A DNA stretch of 64,000 bases from NCBI GenBank assembly GCA_902806575.1, contig CADCXD010000001.1:3162001-3226000 (forward strand). The letters are read 5' to 3'. Below, piece by piece: positions 37,877 to 48,643 of the stretch (position 1 is its first letter; each line of letters starts with the position of its first letter). This stretch comes from Jackrogersella multiformis. Taxonomy: Eukaryota; Ascomycota; Sordariomycetes; Xylariales; Hypoxylaceae. The notes under the pieces are model-generated. The model ran no database searches. It saw only the letters and a list, made by a program, of their open reading frames with translations, and was not told the origin of the DNA. Made by a program: the position numbers and the translations under genes.

Positions 37877-38572
37877 CATTGCAAAGCATTTTAGCTGAGG
37901 TGATGCGTTGGCTGCATATACCTCCAAATGCAATGCAGATATCAATGGATATGTGTCCTGGATTCAGGGTGATGCTAAATACGCCCTTGTCCTTGTCCTA
38001 CTACTGTGCTGTAACTACCAAGCCTCTTACGAACAGCTTTAGTGAGTAGCAGTGATAATAGGTATACTTAACGTCGTAGCATCAGGGACGGAACACATAT
38101 TGCAGACCTTCCTAGAGTAGGTATCTGACATGCTGAGCTTGTATCGGCTTATTCTCTAGACTGTTGTCCTTATGGGGATGACGAAGATATGCCAGAAGTT
38201 ACTTTGATTTCCCCACGAACCGCAAAGGCTCTTACGTGCTAAAGGCAGCCTTCGTATCAGATACATAGATAGGACCGAATATAGCTTAATTCAACATTAC
38301 GGCATGTAAAGTATCCGAGAAGACAAGATTCGAAGCAGCGTATGCAAGTGAGGCGGATGTTATAGCCGGTGCTGTGCCGTTTACTGCGGGAAGTCATGCG
38401 TCATAGGTAATATAGAGACCATTCAAATCGTAGGTAGATAATAGGCGGTCTACGCTACGATTAGGTATTAACAATGCACAGGTAGTTTAGATCATGGCCT
38501 TTTTTCTATTGTGCATCTGAGATACCAACCCGAATACGAGATGTTTTATACTCGATCGACCACGATGGTACA

Positions 38573-38619
38573 TACCTAACTACCTAGGTACCTAGGTAGG
38601 TAGGCAGTCTAGGTAAGGT
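38573..38619. repeat. CCTAGGTA/TACC palindromic repeat cluster
   Basis: Alternating CCTAGGTA and CCTA/TAGG units forming an inverted, hairpin-capable repeat. One of many such clusters in the window. Confidence 0.8.
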
Positions 38620-39678
38620 AATGCCGAATCCTTCAACCATAGTCGGGGTCATAGTCCGAGGGCGCCATGCATAATATGTACATATGCTCTTATGTCTGGT
38701 TATTAAAAGGCTGTTGTTAAATATGTGTATTGAGGTGACGAAACTAAGGACTACGGTAGATTAAGCGCGAAACTTTGTTCTGATATCGAATACCTAGTAA
38801 ACCTTATCGACTAGGTAGTGGACGATGGGCTATTAAAATGTCAATCGAGTACCTACCGGTACCTACATAGGTGGTTATAAGTAAAAGTACCTAAAATGAC
38901 CAGTTGCAGTATCACGAATATAATTGAATCCTTAGAAACAATCCGTGATGTGTTAATCGATTGACTAGGTAGTTGATACCGTCTTATATAAAACTGTTAA
39001 AGAAATATGTTTTGCTAGTAAACTGTTGCCAAGCCATATCGAGTCGAATCTAATTCCAAATCGTATCATTATCATGCCTTTACAGACTGATCATACTCGA
39101 ATTATATTGGGTACGTTAGGTGCTCTAGGTGTAACTTTTGCCAATTATCGTGTCAAGACATACCATACGTAATTTCAAGTCGATCTAGTTTCGGCGGCGG
39201 TGTGAGGCCTATGAGAGTTTCTTGCTTGGTAATCGGCTAAGAAACAGTCGATGTCTGTATCCTTTTCGACCTCCAGGTCTTATGGGTGATTCGGTATAGG
39301 TACTTAGGTACTCACCTACAACGCGTGGCAATTGAGTTACAGGGTTTGAAGCAATGGATCATAGAAAGTAAATAAGGTTAAAGTAAATAGGACGGCAGAA
39401 ATGCAAATGCGAATACGAGGTACCATTGTACCATTTGGTGACCCACATGGGCCGATGTCAACCCCCTATCGATTGGCCAATCTCTTGCTATCTTTTACCA
39501 AAACGGGATTTGACAAGACTCTCAAGATCCTCAATTTTCTGTATTTATTAAACTCTTTCCTAGGTACAATCCATATCTCAGCATCTCAAGCATCTCAACA
39601 TCGCTTTCCTACTCGAAAGTCTTACACAGCTAGAAGTGCAGCTGACGACGAGTCATTCGGTCGCAAGCCTTTTTAGCC

Positions 39679-41382
39679 ATGGGGCTTTTAGAAGACCTTC
39701 AGGGACCTGTGTCCCAATACATGTCGCAACTTTCAACCGCATCGCAAGTCGGTGTTGTCGTTGCTAGTGTTTTGTTCCTTTCTGTTTTCTTCAATGTCTT
39801 AAACCAGATCCTTTTCAAGAAATCGAATGAGCCTCCCGTCGTTTTCCACTGGTTTCCCATAATAGGCAGCACTATCACTTATGGCATGGACCCTCCCCGG
39901 TTTTTCAAAGAAAATCGAGCTAAAGTATGTCTACCCCTTTTTCTCTGTCCACCTCCTAAGTTAGCCACCATTAACAAGGAGACCACAGCACGGCGATATC
40001 TTCACCTTCATTCTCCTCGGCAAGAAGACGACCGTATATCTTGGTACCACCGGCAACGACTTCATCCTCAATGGCAAGATTAAGGATGTTTGCGCCGAAG
40101 ACATCTATGGCGTCTTGACCACCCCGGTCTTCGGATCCGATGTCGTCTACGACTGCCCCAACTCTAAGCTCATGGAGCAAAAGAAGGTACGCGATTGCCA
40201 ATTATATCTAGCTGCGCCGAAATTGTGCTAACATTATCGGGAAAACAGTTCATGAAAGTCGCTCTTACCACTGCCGCCTTCCAAAATTATGTGCCTATCA
40301 TCGCCGATGAGGTGACTAGCTACTTCAAGAGATGCCCTGATTTCAAGGGCAAATCAGGAATAGTTAACATCCCAAAGAGCATGGCCGAGATAACTATCTT
40401 CACCGCGTCACACTCTCTTCAGGGGAGCGCGATTCGAAAGAAGTTCGACGAGTCGCTAGCTGCTTTGTACCATGACTTGGATATGGGTTTCTCCCCCATC
40501 AACTTCATGCTGCACTGGGCCCCCTTACCCTGGAATAATAGACGTGACCACGCTCAGAGAACTATTGCCAAGGTTTATATGGATACTATCAAGGAGCGCA
40601 GGGCTGCTGGCAAGACCGACGCGGAGGATATGATGTGGCATTTGATGAATGCGACTTACAAGAACGGCACCCCAGTTCCTGACCACGAGATAGCCCATAT
40701 GTTAATTGCGTTGCTCATGGCTGGTCAACACTCTTCCTCTTCGACAAGCTCATGGATGATGCTGCGTCTGGCTTCGCGTCCGGATATAATGGAGGCGCTG
40801 TATCGCGAACAGGTTGAGGTTCTTGGTGCTGACCTACCCCCGATCACGTATGAGGACCTCGCAAAGCTTCCATTGAACCAAGCAATCGTCAAGGAGACGC
40901 TGAGACTTCACGCGCCCATCCACTCTATCTTACGCGCTGTCAAGTCTCCAATGCCAGTTCCTGGAACTAAGTATGTCATCCCGACAAGCCACACTCTTCT
41001 CTCTGCTTCTGGTGTGACGGCATCGGATCCTACGTATTTCCCCGATCCGGACACATGGGAACCTACACGGTGGAGCAAGGATTCGCCTATCGCGCCGACG
41101 GTAGTACGCAATCCAACGGAAGAGGAGAAAATAGACTACGGATATGGTCTTGTTAGCAAAGGCGGACAGTCGCCCTACCTCCCATTCGGTGCTGGAAGGC
41201 ATCGTTGTATCGGTGAGCAATTTGCCAACGTTCAACTGCAGACCATCACCGTCATGATTGTTCGCTTGTTCAAATTCAGGAACGTCGACGGAAGCAACAG
41301 CATCGTTGGTACAGATTATGCCTCGCTGTTCTCCCGACCGATCGAGCCGGCCAATATTTACTGGGAGAAGCTAGACTCTTAA
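39679..41382 (+). CDS. erg11: lanosterol/eburicol 14-alpha-demethylase CYP51
   Basis: Cytochrome P450 of ergosterol synthesis in the endoplasmic reticulum and the target of azole fungicides. Exons are 39679-39924, 39989-40186 and 40249-41382, giving 525 residues, standard for the family. A membrane anchor lies at about residues 24-42 (VGVVVASVLFLSVFFNVL), then EPPVVFHWFPIIGSTI and FTFILLGKKTTVYLG. The azole-contact tyrosine in VVYDCPN falls at residue 136 and is wild type. The I-helix reads MAGQHSSSSTSSW, ExxR is KETLRLHAP, and the haem loop PFGAGRHRCIGEQFA is complete. The first intron is 64 bases, the second 62. The N-terminus and SRS blocks look closer to CYP51B than CYP51A; other paralogs would lie outside this window. 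Confidence 0.95.
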
Positions 41383-42315
41383 TGAAGTAAAGTCTTTGGA
41401 TCGGGGAGCGAGGCGTACTTAATGCATATCTTCCCTAGAGTTCTGTACATACCTACCTACACTAGATGACGAAAATGGACCGAGAAGAATAACTTCGGCC
41501 GTATGACACGAAAGCAAAAAGCATATAGCTAGAGTAATATTAATAAACTGGAGAAAGTCTCCTTTTAATCTAGTGTAACTCTCCCCGCGACGACTATTTA
41601 TTTCCAATTTTGACTGTTTGAAGTGCCTCTTGATTACTACACTTCAGACTCCTACGTTGCTACCATAGGGGAAGTACCTAGTTGGTCTAGTATACCTACA
41701 TGTAGATACCTCCAGGACTACATATGGGTAGGTATATGTAGGTACCTTCGAAGTAAGGAGCTGGAGTTCTGCCGGTAGCTGAGACAGGAACTAAACTTTG
41801 TGCTTCCAAGTCTGTACCTCTGTACCCCACATACCTAGGTACCTAGATGACGCAGCCTGCTCGAAGCTCTCACATCACTGGGCATTTTGAAGTTATATAT
41901 TAGAGGTTAACGATTTACACACTCAATCGCCTTTGTACTGATTTCTGCCCAAGAAAATAATACAACACTTTATAATGATTATTAGAATATCTTTGAGCTC
42001 GCGTCACTAATCGTCGATCCTTTTCTTTCCATTTTCTTTTTTTGCAAATTCTTTTATCAACCATTACGATTCGGATAAAATCGATCAAACCAACGACCCC
42101 TTGAAACGCCTCACCTACGCAACTTACCTCTCTGTATCAAAAATACCGATACACACACGAACACAAGCAAGCTAGGAAATATTTAGTCTTTACTGCGACC
42201 GTGTGGAAACAATAACATTCTACAGATTACGTAGTTTTGTTCTTAATTAATTTGACCTGACCTCATTTACCTCTTCGCGCGCCATCACAACCTACCTGGT
42301 ACGGATTATATTATT
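41383..42315. other. intergenic, CYP51 to DUF3074 gene
   Basis: No gene is seen. CCTAGGTA/TACC motifs lie at about 41690-41750 and 41830-41848; a TTCTTTT-rich leader-like tract lies at 42015-42060, ahead of the DUF3074 gene. Confidence 0.55.
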
Positions 42316-43302
42316 ATGTCAACCAACACACTAGGTCCCCTAGTCCGGCTATGGGGCCTACGCACAGAACAGCTGCCCCCGGCCACCGCATCAGCCGACG
42401 AGCTCGCCCCGCTGCTCGTCGCCATCCTGCAGGAGGCCGTGCCATTCGCGGACTCGGCGGCGCCCAAGGCCTCCGCGGACGCCAGGCCCGACCCCAAGGT
42501 GTGGAGGCGCAAGGGCACGCACGCGCACCCGGACTCCGCGGCTAGCGTCGACGTCCTGGAGCGCGTGGTGCCCGCCCCGGAGCTCGAGATGGTGGCCGCG
42601 AGGAGCGGCGGCAGCGACAGCGTCGGGGGAAGGGTCAGGCCCGAGACTTGGTGCTGCCGCAGGAGCGTGCACGCCGACGCTGATGAGAAGGGGTCCGCCG
42701 CCTGGCACGAGTTCGTGAAGTGCTTCCGCGAGGACCACGCCGCGTCCGAGAGGGCGTTCACGCCCGCGTGCGTGGGCGCGCGGCGCGCGATGGAGTGGGA
42801 CTGCGCGGGCGTGGAGGCGCAGGAGGGCGGTGTGGTGTGGGGACAGTTCGGCCTCGCCGTCGAGGAGATGCGGCACCGCGTCGGCAAGCCCGTGCTCAAG
42901 GACCGCACCTTCCCCGTGCTGCAGATGACGGCCGCGGCCCAGGGCGGGGCAGACGAGTTCCTCGTCGTCAGCATCCCCGTGCCGGATTTCGGGCAGAAGT
43001 CCCAGGCCAGCAGGCTGGCGAGCGAGAAGGGCGCGCAGGTCGCGTTCTACGTGAGCGTCGAGCGCATACGGAAGATCGGCGGCGGGGGCGGCGGGGATGG
43101 GGATGGGGATGGGGGAGGGCAAGGGAAGGGAAGGATCGAGTGGCTGATGGCGACGGCGAGCGACGCCGCGGGCGTGCTGCCCGCGTGGGTCCAGAACCTG
43201 GCGGCGCCCGCGGTCATCTGGAAGGATGTGCCCCTGTTCCTGGGGTGGATCGCGAAGGAGAGGCTGAAAGGGGGGGGAGGCTACGGAGGTGGGGGTTGCT
43301 GA
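42316..43302 (+). CDS. DUF3074 (START-like) domain protein
   Basis: Single exon, 328 residues. The central and C-terminal parts match the fungal DUF3074 family, which has a START-like fold and is thought to bind lipids or other hydrophobic ligands; no function is established. Key blocks are ETWCCRRSVHAD, AWHEFVKCFREDHAASERAF, the IPVPDF strand, VAFYVSVERIRKI and IEWLMATASDAAGVLPAWVQ with KDVPLFLGWIAKERL at the end. A Gly/Asp-rich insert (GGGGGGDGDGDGGG) interrupts it near residue 255, and the C-terminus is Gly-rich. Codons are strikingly GC-rich at third positions compared with neighbouring genes. This leaves long open frames on the other strand, which I treat as shadows. Confidence 0.82.
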   Translation: MSTNTLGPLVRLWGLRTEQLPPATASADELAPLLVAILQEAVPFADSAAPKASADARPDPKVWRRKGTHAHPDSAASVDVLERVVPAPELEMVAARSGGSDSVGGRVRPETWCCRRSVHADADEKGSAAWHEFVKCFREDHAASERAFTPACVGARRAMEWDCAGVEAQEGGVVWGQFGLAVEEMRHRVGKPVLKDRTFPVLQMTAAAQGGADEFLVVSIPVPDFGQKSQASRLASEKGAQVAFYVSVERIRKIGGGGGGDGDGDGGGQGKGRIEWLMATASDAAGVLPAWVQNLAAPAVIWKDVPLFLGWIAKERLKGGGGYGGGGC

Positions 43303-44199
43303 TGGGGGAGGGAAGGACGGGAAGAAAGGGGAGTAAGGGTATGGAAGGAGGAGAAGAAAAAGAAGAAGAAGCAGTGCCAAAGGCCTCTACGGGGGTGGAA
43401 CTCGGCAACTTGCCGACGGTCTCGGAAGAGTCGAACGATGTCGGGGCTGGGGGCCCGCAGGTCTCCAGGTTGGTCGGACGGCGAAGGTGTCCGGGGGTGG
43501 TTGATCTCTTTGGTCTGAGCTGAGCTGAGGATGACTCATGTTAGAGGAATAGGGGGTGTTGGTATGGGGTGGATCTAATACGGTTTTATGGTATCTCACT
43601 GGTAGTTGGTCTAGTGGGAATGATGACTGCCTAGGTACCTACCTAGATAGGTATTTATACTAGGCAGTAAGGATTCATACGATGCCTTCTAATCAGGTAC
43701 CTAGCTAGGGAGGTTATTTGGCTTAAATTGTATATACCCTTTTTATTTATCCTGAACCTAGTACCATTTTTTACTCTATGCCACCTATGAAGGTTGTCAA
43801 TTATGTTATAGTTCATTTCATGTCTTTTCTCTGTTCTTTCACCTATAACAAGGGCAATTTAGCTGAACTACCTACCTAACTACGACAATTCACAAAGTGT
43901 GTAAAATAGTGGTCCTTGAAGATACATAAATCAGTATTGCTTTTATGTTATGATGATCAGAGTTATGAAGTGGCTCTACTAAAGAAGTGAGTAAGAGGCA
44001 TACACCGGGTACCTCAATATATACCCCACCACCCATCATTATCGATAAACAGTTATACGGGCACTTGAACAACCGGCCGCGCTTACCCCTCTGTGACTCG
44101 TACCTTTCGCAGTGTGAGTCAAGAAATTTTCGAGAATATTAAAGGAAATAAAAGTACCCAGTTACATACCTACCTAGAAGGTACTCAGTCACATATTAA
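43303..44199. other. intergenic, DUF3074 gene to valyl-tRNA synthetase
   Basis: No gene is seen. Begins purine-rich just after the stop and then becomes AT-rich, with CCTAGGTA motifs at about 43632-43650 and 44170. Confidence 0.55.
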
Positions 44200-44337
44200 T
44201 CAACCAACCCCAATGCTACGAACTATTTCCTCCCTCGTTCTCTTTTAAATACCGTCAAGTTGTCTAGGATATTCATTCGAGCACTCTGGGTGCGCAGGCC
44301 GCCGTACAGACCAATTATTCACTTCAGCCGCGCCACA
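44200..44337 (+). promoter_or_regulatory. ATG-less in-frame leader of valyl-tRNA synthetase
   Basis: Between an in-frame TAA (44197-44199) and the first ATG (44338) the synthetase frame is open for 46 codons. It has no Asp or Glu and is rich in Arg (for example SRIFIRALWVRRPPYRPIIH), with the character of a mitochondrial targeting sequence. There is no ATG in this frame. Possible near-cognate starts are ACG at 44218 (G at -3) and TTG at 44260 (A at -3). An upstream spliced exon is an alternative. Confidence 0.55.
44213..44248 (+). promoter_or_regulatory. short upstream ORF before valyl-tRNA synthetase
   Basis: An ATG in another frame opens an 11-codon peptide ending at TAA (44246-44248), 90 bases before the main ATG. 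It overlaps the open leader. It could reduce initiation at the downstream ATG if present in the transcript. Confidence 0.4.
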
Positions 44338-47300
44338 ATGGCTACCAATAGCGGTCGTGGTAATCCCATTAATGCGTCCGAGGGCCCAAGCAAGGTTGGC
44401 GAGGGTGCACCCCCTCCACTCTCCGCTGATGTTAAGGGTGCCGTGAAAGAAGCTACGGGACAATCGGACGGTGCTGGGGTGCACGCTCAAGGTCAAGATG
44501 CCGGAGCAGCGCCGGCGGGAGCCAAGGTCAAGACCGAAAAGGAGTTAGAGAGAGAGCGGAAAAAGGCTGAGAAGGCGGCCAAGTTCGAGCAGAAGAAAGC
44601 CAAAGCTGCCCAAGCTACCCCTGCTGCTAACGCCAAACCAAAGGAAAAGAAGGCCAAGGCTCAGAAGGCCGAAGACGAAGCCCTTCCTCCCTACGTCGAA
44701 GAGACACCGACCGGCGAGAAGAAGCGACTTCGATCCCTTGACGACCCTCAGCTCAAAGCTTATAACCCGATAGCCGTCGAGAGCGCCTGGTATGAGTGGT
44801 GGGAGAAGTCAGGTTTCTTCCAGCCCCAATTCACTCCCGATGGCAAGGTGAAAGAAGAAGGATCCTTCGTCATCGTCATACCCCCTCCGAACGTGACGGG
44901 AGCGCTACATATGGGCCATGCTTTAGGCAATTCTCTTCAGGATGTCATGATCAGATGGAACCGTATGCATGGCAAGACAACACTGTGGCTACCGGGCTGT
45001 GACCACGCCGGTATTAGCACCCAGAGTGTTGTCGAGAACATGTTAGCACCAAGGCATTACCATTCGTCCAATGTCATATATGCTGACTTTGGTCTACTAG
45101 GTTATGGAGACGACAAGGCAAGACCCGTCACGACCTAGGGAGAAAGAAGTTCGTGGAGACCGTTTGGGAATGGAAAGAGGATTACCATAAGCGAATCAAC
45201 AACGCGCAACGGAAGATGGGTGGCTCGACTGATTGGAGTAGAGAGGCCTTCACCATGGACAAGAACCTAAGTGCGGCCGTGACGGAAACATTCGTCAAAC
45301 TCCACGAGGAAGGGACAATCTATCGTGCAAACCGTCTCGTTAATTGGTGTACCAAGCTGAACACGGCACTCTCCAACCTGGAGGTTGTCAACAAGGAGCT
45401 GGCCGGACGAACACTTCTTGATGTGCCTGGATATGATAAGAAGGTCGAGTTTGGAATCATCGTTCACTTTAAATACCCTATCGAGGGCACCGATGAGACT
45501 ATCGAGGTTGCTACTACACGTCCCGAGACAATGTTAGGCGACACAGGTATCGCCGTTCACCCTAAGGACGAACGATACAAGCACCTCGTTGGCAAGAATG
45601 CTATCCATCCTTTTATCAAGGATCGTTTAATGCCGATTGTGGCTGATGATTACGTCGATCAAGAGTTTGGTACTGGTGCTGTGAAAATTACTCCGGCTCA
45701 TGACCCCAACGATTTTGCATTAGGTCAGAGACATAACCTCAAGTTTATCAATATCCTGACGGACGACGGGCTCATGAACGAGAATACCGGGCCGTACAAG
45801 GGCCAGAAGCGATTCGACGTGAGGTATAGCATCCAGACAGACCTTAAAGAGCGCGGATTGTACGTGGATAAGAAGGACAACCCCATGAAGGTGCCCCTTT
45901 GCGAAAAGTCGAAGGACATAATTGAGCCCATCATGAAACCTCAATGGTGGATGAGGATGAAGCCTTTAGCTGCCGAAGCGATGAAGGTTGTAAAGAATGG
46001 CGAAATCAAGATCAAGCCCGAAACCGCCGAAAAGAGCTACTTCAGATGGATGGAAGATATCAACGATTGGTGTCTGTCGCGCCAACTTTGGTGGGGTCAC
46101 CAATGTCCCGTCTACTTTGCTAAGGTCGAAGGCGAGGCTGGTGACCGATCTGATGACAAGATGTGGTTCTCCGGCCGGACGGAGGAAGAAGCACAAGCAA
46201 AAGCCGAAAAGACCCTGCAAGGCAAGAAGTTCACGTTGGAGCGCGATGAAGACGTGCTAGACACGTGGTTTTCTTCCGGATTATGGCCCTTCTCAACTCT
46301 CGGGTGGCCTAACAAGACACATGACTTGCAGACGCTTTATCCGACTAGTGTCCTTGAAACCGGATGGGATATATTGTTCTTCTGGATTGCAAGAATGATT
46401 ATGCTGGGCCTGAAAATGGTTGGCGAGATTCCGTTCCGCGAGGTTTACTGCCACTCGCTTGTTCGAGACTCGGAGGGAAGAAAGATGTCTAAGTCCTTGG
46501 GTAATGTCATCGATCCTCTCGATGTTATCAGTGGCATCCCCTTAGAACAGCTTCATGAGAAGTTGGCACTTGGAAACCTACATCCTAGTGAAGTCGAGAA
46601 GGCCAAGAAATATCAGAAGACGGCTTTCCCAGAGGGTATACCGCAATGCGGAGCCGATGCCCTTCGGTTTTGCATGGTCAACTACACCACCGGTGGAGGA
46701 GATATTAACTTCGACATAAAAGTCATGCACGGTTATAGAAAGTTCTGCAACAAGATTTACCAGGCCACGAAATATGTACTTGGTAAACTAGATCAGGACT
46801 TCGTTCCCCAGGAGACCGGAAAACTTACCGGGAAGGAATCCCTTGCCGAGAAGTGGATCCTCCACAAGATGAACATAGCCGCCAAGGAGATTAACGAGTC
46901 TATTGCGGACCGAGAGTTCAACAAGTCAACACTGACGGTATATCAGTACTGGTACAATCATCTTTGTGACGTGTACATAGAGAACTCAAAAGCCCTCATT
47001 CAGGACGGCACGGAAGACGAGAAGCGCTCGGCTGTTGATACTCTATACACAGCACTTGACAATGCGTTGAGGTTAATCCACCCCTTCATGCCTTTCCTCA
47101 CGGAAGAATTATGGCAACGCCTCCCACGCCGACCTAGCGACAAAACACCGACGATTATGCTCGCGCGATATCCTACGTACGATCCGGAGTTGGATAACCC
47201 CACGGCTGAGGCTGCTTATGAGCTTGTCCAGGGTTGCTCTAAAGGTATCCGGTCTCTGATGGCTGAATATGCGCTCAAGGACGAAGTTAAAGGTGAGATA

Positions 47301-47753
47301 TTCGCCTCTATGTTCTAATAATATAAGCTAATGCAAACGACAACAGTTTTCGTACAAACGTACGACGAGACAGCATATACAACAGCAGTCGAGCAGGTGC
47401 AATCTATCAAGTCACTAAGTGGCAAGGGCGTCACCAGCATAGAGATCACCTCGGGCTCGCACGCTCGTCCCGCGGGATGCGTGGCGTTCTCCGTGTCCAG
47501 CTCGGCGGCCGTCTTCCTCCACGTCAAGGGCCGCGTGGACATCGACGACGAGATCTCCAAGGCCTCCAAGAGGCTAGACAAGACCCGCCTCGCCATCTCC
47601 AAGCAGCAGAAGCTCCTCGCCGACCCGGGCTACCAGCAGAAGGTCACGGCCGTCCTACAGGAGGCCGAGAAGAAGAAGCTCGCGGACCTGGAGTCGGAAG
47701 CCACGGGCTTCGAGGGAACCATCAAGCAGTTCGAAGACCTGAAGCTTGAGTAG
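44338..47753 (+). CDS. VAS1: valyl-tRNA synthetase
   Basis: Class I synthetase that charges tRNA-Val, with a domain to edit Thr-tRNA. Exons are 44338-45041, 45101-47292 and 47347-47753, giving 1100 residues from the first ATG (MATNSGRGNP). A Lys/Ala/Glu-rich eukaryotic N-extension (about residues 65-120) is followed by PPPNVTGALHMGHALG (HIGH motif), the editing domain with TTRPETMLGDT, GRKMSKSLGN (KMSKS motif), an anticodon-binding domain, and a C-terminal coiled-coil arm (DIDDEISKASKRLDKTR). The first donor is GTTAGC; the second intron is 54 bases. In Neurospora one gene (cyt-20) makes both cytosolic and mitochondrial ValRS, so dual use is expected here too (see the upstream leader). Confidence 0.96.
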
Positions 47754-48643
47754 ACGGACTTAAGTGTTTCGAGTGAGAAGGGGTATATGCCGTCGAGGGG
47801 CCTTCCGTAGAATATGATGATGAGCAGAGTAACTAGGAATTGGGATTGAGAATCGAAGCGAGCTAGCTAGCTACTACTACTACTAAGGTTTACCTGTGCG
47901 TCACGTGTACCTAGGTGTATAGACAGGAGAAGATTAAAATGAGATCTGATGAATCGGCTGCGTTTTTGATGATAATGTTTTCTATTATTTGGCTCGGCCA
48001 AATGTCCCGTAGCCGTAGCGAAAAGAACGCGGTACTCCGGAACGGCTGAGAAAGAGTTACAGCCACAATATTAGGAATGTAGTTTCGTCGCAGTAGCCAG
48101 ATAGCTGAAGTCGTTCCAGAAAATTCTACCAGATGATCTACCTACCAACACTGTAGCAAGACGAATCTGCTATGTACCTAGGTACCTAGGATTAGATAGG
48201 AGGTAGTCACCACAAAGACAGACAAGTTGCATAAATATACACAGGATAGAGATAGGTACATAGCGTCAACAGATCAAACGACTCTAGATCGTAAGCACAT
48301 GACAAAACAACTCATTTCATCTCATTTCCCCTCGATCCCCTTTTATCCTAGGAACGAGATGGAAACAGCCTACATGCCTAACCAAAAGCTAGATAGGGGT
48401 AGATTAGATTCGGTATCCAACGCCTTATACACCATGCCCCCTTTAAACAAAAGCACAAATCTTTTTGCCTCCCAGACGTATATTTTTTTTCTCCGACTCC
48501 GAATCAAAGGGGAAGAAAAAAAGGAAAAAAAGGAAAAAAAAGGAGAACCGATGGGTATTATGTAGCCAAGTTATATAAATAGTGTAACATCCTCCAGAGC
48601 AAAATAGGTTCAATACGAAGACAGGCGGAGCGGAGAGGACTCG
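47754..48643. other. convergent 3' spacer with A-rich tract
   Basis: No gene is seen between the converging genes. Holds a CTA triplet run near 47870-47885, CCTAGGTA motifs at about 48176-48190 and an A-rich GGAAAAAA repeat at 48511-48543. Confidence 0.55.

Larger units (their letters stand above)
37241..39678. other. intergenic region upstream of CYP51
   Basis: No gene is supported. Holds a short GATACATA repeat at about 37440-37465, a GA dinucleotide run and a CCTAGGTA cluster (listed separately). The last 300 bases form the CYP51 promoter; I could not pick out a convincing sterol-response element. Confidence 0.5.

Noticed and set aside
42391..43380. 329-codon open frame on the minus strand opposite the DUF3074 gene
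   Set aside because: The plus strand has clear DUF3074 motifs. The minus frame is low-complexity and is explained by the GC-rich third codon positions of the real gene.
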